Source of the DNA: Haliclystus octoradiatus
Lineage: Eukaryota > Cnidaria > Staurozoa > Stauromedusae > Haliclystidae
DNA: 64,000 bases
Assembly (NCBI GenBank): GCA_916610825.1
Contig: OU744452.1
Coordinates: 9,270,021 to 9,334,020 of the forward strand
Reading direction: 5' to 3'
Each line of letters starts with the position of its first letter. The stretch's first letter is position 1. The notes beneath the pieces were generated by a model, which was not told where the DNA came from, made no database searches, and was given only the letters and a program-made list of their open reading frames with translations. Made by a program: the position numbers and the translations under genes. This document shows positions 59,752 to 64,000 of the stretch, piece by piece.

Positions 59752-62700
59752 TTATTGTTTTTGCGAATCTGATGATTGTTCTTCATTTGATGACGATGAA
59801 TCAGTTGAGCCACTTTCACGATCAGCAGCCATCTGAAAAAAGGTACAAATGTGAGATACATCCTGCATAAATCATCATTTTAGTACACACGATATATCAT
59901 TGATATTAAAACATTTATCACACAATAAATAAACGATATTATAAAGTATGACGCCATATTTCTGTAATTTAATTGGTTGGTTAGTTCACGTGCCTGAGAA
60001 TTCTACGGTAAAAAATGTCCATTTCCCGAGGGTCTCTTGAGTCAACGGCTCAAAAATGCGGTAACAACATATTCATGTAACAATGCAAGCGTGTAGAGCC
60101 TGACCATCATATGAAAATTTTCACAATGATTGTTGTAAAAAGAGCCTTGCATAGAGATTTAAAATCAACATTAAAAATATATATATATATATCTGCATGT
60201 TCAGCTCATTACTCAGTATCTATTAGTAGTGCACACACAGATAATAATTAATAATTACATAACATTTGCAGTCTTACTATTCAGATTGCAATTTGATGTT
60301 CCCTCTCTCCCCCCTGTGGTTAGTAAGATGGTACTCTGATCCAGCTTAGGCAGTTCATGATTATCAAAATGAATGGATTAAACAGAACTATTCAAGCTCA
60401 AAACGCATTTGTACATCAGAACAATTATAGATATATCAAAATGAATCTTTCAATAGATACCTTTTTGTATGCAATTTCAAATAATTTTAAAGATTTCTGC
60501 TGTAATTCTTGGAAGGCTTGTCTTAAGTTATCAGAATCTTCGTTATCTTTGTTAGCTAACATAGTTTTAACTTTCTCGATTTCCGATTTGATGGATTCAA
60601 CCTGAAAGTTAAAAATTATCATTTAAGCAACACACCCAAAGAATAAATTACACATCCTCTTTTTAACATCCCAATCTAACATATATCTCTAAACACAGTC
60701 GCTTAATTACAGGTGATGTGAACAAAGCTCTTACTAAGGTCATGTAAAAAGAAGTCAACAGGTTACTACAGGGCATCAATTCTGACCATTTTATTTATGA
60801 CCAAATAAAAAGACTGAAATTAGCCAAAAACACCACAAAATACAATAGACCATTCACTTATATGAAATAACTGAAGTGGAGCACAAGGGCATGTGGCTCA
60901 GCTCAGGTCTAATATTATGAATATGACCATGATTTGCTTAAACTTTGGACCTGGATACTTGCATTGCTTCTATTAGAGAACAGATATAACAATTTGTATA
61001 ATTGGTTCCACTTTTAATCTCAGTCTTAACGATACCCTGATCTAGCAAAGTTGAAAGGATTTGATGATTGATTGGTTTATGCATGAAAAGCTTTACCTCT
61101 TCTGATGGTAGTTGATCCTTGAATTCTTCAATTTTTGCTTCAGTATCATGTACGGCACTTTCAGCTTGGTTAACAATTTCAACAAGTTCCTAAATCAAAA
61201 TCAGTATGAGCAATGGCTATAATAAAGTAAAATGAATGGATCTTTCTTTTTATCATAATCAAATCATTCGTACATGTATACATGTGCTACATATATAGGG
61301 TTACTGTATATGTAATGACTATTGATTCACATATCCCATAAGCAACACAGCTTGATTCTAAACAAAATAAAATACTAACATGGGTAAACCAACAATCCAA
61401 CATCCATGGTTGGTACAAAAAGCAGAACCATTTTACCTCAAGCGGATATTTCAAGTGTAGTCACGCCCTTAATCGTTACGTAACTGCCACTTGTCCATAG
61501 TAGTGGTATAACCCAGGTGAAACAAATTAACAATACACAATTACACATACACCTCTACCTCTTCACGAAATAAATACACCTACTGGTAACTTACCCTTTT
61601 CTTCTTATCTTCTGCAGCAAACTTTTCAGCTTCTCTTACCATATTTTCAATATCATCATTGCTCAATCCACCAGATGACTGGATGACAACTGAATAAAGC
61701 AAAAAAACATTAGGAATGAATCACATTCAACACTACTTTGGTAGAATTTCTAATCTCATGCCTTAAGCATGTTACGGTATGTAATATCCCAACTATGTAA
61801 CGATCTCAAACCAAGGCTGATATCCATCTTTCCATGACACGCAGCTTACAGACACTCATATTATATCATCTGCGCATAAGTCATAAAGTTCCAATCATCT
61901 CGCATACTCTAAAGCTTGGTTTATAACTCTGATCAGGCAGAAACACGGAGGAGTTATTGGGCTAGCTCTCACATCACACTGTCAAATATTAACATAATCA
62001 CATGGGAGGAAATGAATGAAGATCAGATTTTAGTGGTGTACGATTAAAAAAATTGAATATTGATTGTCATGTCATTTATCATAAATTTTGATATATAACG
62101 TATGCATAACGGTAAATGGATTGAGTAAGGGGAAATTCAGTGTTCTATCAAAACAAGTGATATGCCAAAAATATTACGTATGTATGTATATAGCTTTATG
62201 GAAAATAGTCCTTAACCAATCACTGTGCGGGAACACTTTCAATTGTTTGTTACTAACTTTGTTGTTCCTTTCCAGTTCCCTTGTCTTTTGCTGATACATT
62301 AACAATACCATTGGCATCAATATCAAAAGTTACTTCAACTTTTGGTACACCACGTGGAGCTGGTGGAATTCCAACCTAATAAGGAGATGCAATTTGTAAT
62401 GATAAACAAAATCTTACAGCTGATATCACAACTTATCAACTAATAGACTGAGCAAACATATTCTATGGGCAGTCATATCCGTGGCTGTGGGTAATCATTC
62501 TGTAAATCGCAAACAATTTGTTTTATGTAAGTATTTTCATTGGAAAATTAAAATAAAATGAAGTAAAATCGACCTAAGAGTATACAGAGTGTACAAACAC
62601 AAATCATTTATTCAACGGTGAAAGTTGTGAACAGCATTTGAGTTGCATTTTCAAAGTATCACAAAGGTTTTCTGTGATTTGATTGGTCAAAAGAGCATGC

Positions 62701-63454
62701 ATGAAATCCTAGGGTAAAACATTGCTCCGAAAGCCGGGAAAACCGCCAGCTTCAAAAATATTGACCTGTGATAAAACCCAGAAATTATAACTTACCGATA
62801 GCAATCCAAAAAATATCTCAATTATGTCAACGATTTACAAAACGATATTTAGCTCAAGATGTTAATATTTATTGAAAAGAGTGGTAATGAATTATTTTGT
62901 GAATGGTTTCAAAATGGTTTATGAATTAAAATTGAATTATAAATTGTGAACTCGCCGTCGAATGAGATTCCAACTTTTGTTTTATTTTAGAAAAGGGTTA
63001 CCACACACTTGCAAATGTTTGTATTCATATTTACTGAATTCGACTAAATTGAACTATTTTTTTACTACTTTTAGCGCTTCAGTGAGTCTCCCAACGTTCC
63101 TTCTCGCTTAGTAAATATGAATCCAAACATGGCAAGTGTGTGGTAACCTTTACTGCAGCACTGCCTATAATACGCAACGAAGAATGAATTCATGTAATAA
63201 CAATTTATAATTATTGAAAACTTTCAATGCATAAATAACTTTTGAGTAGAATATAGACTTTAGATATGGTTAATCAAAGGTCAGTGAAACATTTTTATGA
63301 TCAAGGAAAGTCTTTTTGGCAAGAAATTTCATATACATTCATTACTTACTAAGGTAAATTGACCTAACATCTTGTTATCTTTCGCCATTTCTCTTTCTCC
63401 TTGGTGGACCTTGATTTCAACTTGCGTTTGGCCATCAGCAGCAGTTGAAAACTC
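59752..63454 (-). CDS. HSPA9: mitochondrial HSP70 (mortalin), C-terminal part
   Basis: Six 3' exons: 63350-63454, 62258-62375, 61595-61689, 61097-61189, 60461-60601 and 59752-59832 (633 nt, 210 codons plus stop). The gene continues beyond the right edge. The product is the ATP-driven chaperone of the mitochondrial matrix, working in protein import, folding and Fe-S cluster assembly. The substrate-binding domain is seen in [36 protein letters not shown] and [19 protein letters not shown]. The helical lid follows with [32 protein letters not shown] and [17 protein letters not shown]. It ends in a Ser/Glu/Gln-rich tail. IPPAPRG and the lid match mitochondrial HSPA9, not cytosolic HSP70: there is no EEVD end. 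All splice joins keep frame. Confidence 0.93.
62992..63151. mobile_element. HSPA9: MITE, AAAGGGTTACC family, copy 3
   Basis: Starts AAAGGGTTACCACACACTTG and ends CAAGTGTGTGGTAACCTTT, with GTCTCCCAACG inside. It is in an HSPA9 intron. The inverted arms also include CATATTTACT against AGTAAATATG. Confidence 0.65.
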
Positions 63455-64000
63455 CTAACAAATCAAAAAACGATCGATTCAGAATTGATACATCATGTTC
63501 AGGTCCCACAAATAAACAATTAAACATACAAGTATTGTATTGCATACCAGGTCCGATAAAGGTGGGATTGCAATCCTAACTTTCAGAAGGCTCGGGGAAA
63601 TTAAAAAAAAACATTGATATTTTTCCAATTCATAGGAACCTCAAAAAACTACTGTATGAAATGTTCTAGAGTTTCATAAAGCCAAACCGAGTGTACAAGA
63701 AAATTGGGATGCCGGGAAACCAGAAGTCTGAGCGAATTAACCAAAAATACAGAAATCGAGCAATTGTCTTCAAAGGTTGCGGTTTTGAATTTCTTTCCAG
63801 TTTTAAATTTTTGATGAGGCTACAGCCTTGCTATTTTGAGATAAAATTATATTAAATATAAATTACACATGCCATTAGAAGAAAACAATGGTTTTCAATA
63901 ATAACACATTGTTGTTAGCCACAAACATGATGTTTAAAAAATTGTGTTGCCATGGAAATGCATTGGTTAAAGGAAAACTGAGGTAAAATGTTTATTTTAA
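63455..64000. other. HSPA9 intron, no further exon seen
   Basis: No continuation of the HSPA9 frame was found upstream of 63454, so the preceding exon must lie beyond the window. Confidence 0.5.

Overview
This is AT-rich nuclear DNA from an invertebrate animal. The genes are split by short GT-AG introns, and families of palindromic mobile elements, SINEs and degraded transposon genes are scattered throughout. The species cannot be fixed from the sequence. The layout of one peptide precursor recalls hydrozoan (cnidarian) arminins, but that is only a hint.

Left third (1-17.2 kb): a transposon graveyard. In order it holds zinc-finger-rich relics (minus strand, 1-1930), a Ty3/Gypsy gag-pol relic cut by a tRNA-derived SINE (3280-5164), a Crypton-like tyrosine recombinase relic (6343-6784), a BED-hAT relic (7150-8350), a transposase-like gene joined to a USP-like cysteine peptidase domain (10320-13135, broken), a BEL/Pao gag relic (14635-15290), an orphan ORF (15430-15873) and a second hAT relic (16600-17020).

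Middle (18.5-41 kb): host genes, all on the plus strand. The first is a secreted protein with a PAN/apple-like cysteine region and a 16-nt micro-exon (18508-20538). The second is a four-exon precursor with signal peptide, acidic propart and Arg-rich C-terminus ending in Gly-Lys (21999-24315), which I read as a candidate antimicrobial peptide. The third is a nine-exon TBC1D12/TBC1D14-type Rab-GAP gene (27045-41000). One intron of the Rab-GAP gene contains a complete six-exon BEN-domain gene on the same strand (33906-37163). Another holds about 390 bp of uninterrupted (AAT)n. Its first intron holds a near-identical inverted copy of part of exon 4.

Right third (41-64 kb, minus strand): a 5'-truncated LINE, then a 36-exon gene (43300-58241) for an 855-residue ER protein with signal peptide, six tandem thioredoxin domains of the TXNDC12/AGR type and a C-terminal KDEL. 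Last is the 3' part of the mitochondrial HSP70 gene (HSPA9/mortalin; 59752-63454), which runs off the right edge.

Gene models were built by hand from splice sites and reading frame. For the five complete models the summed coding length is an exact multiple of three and ends in a stop.
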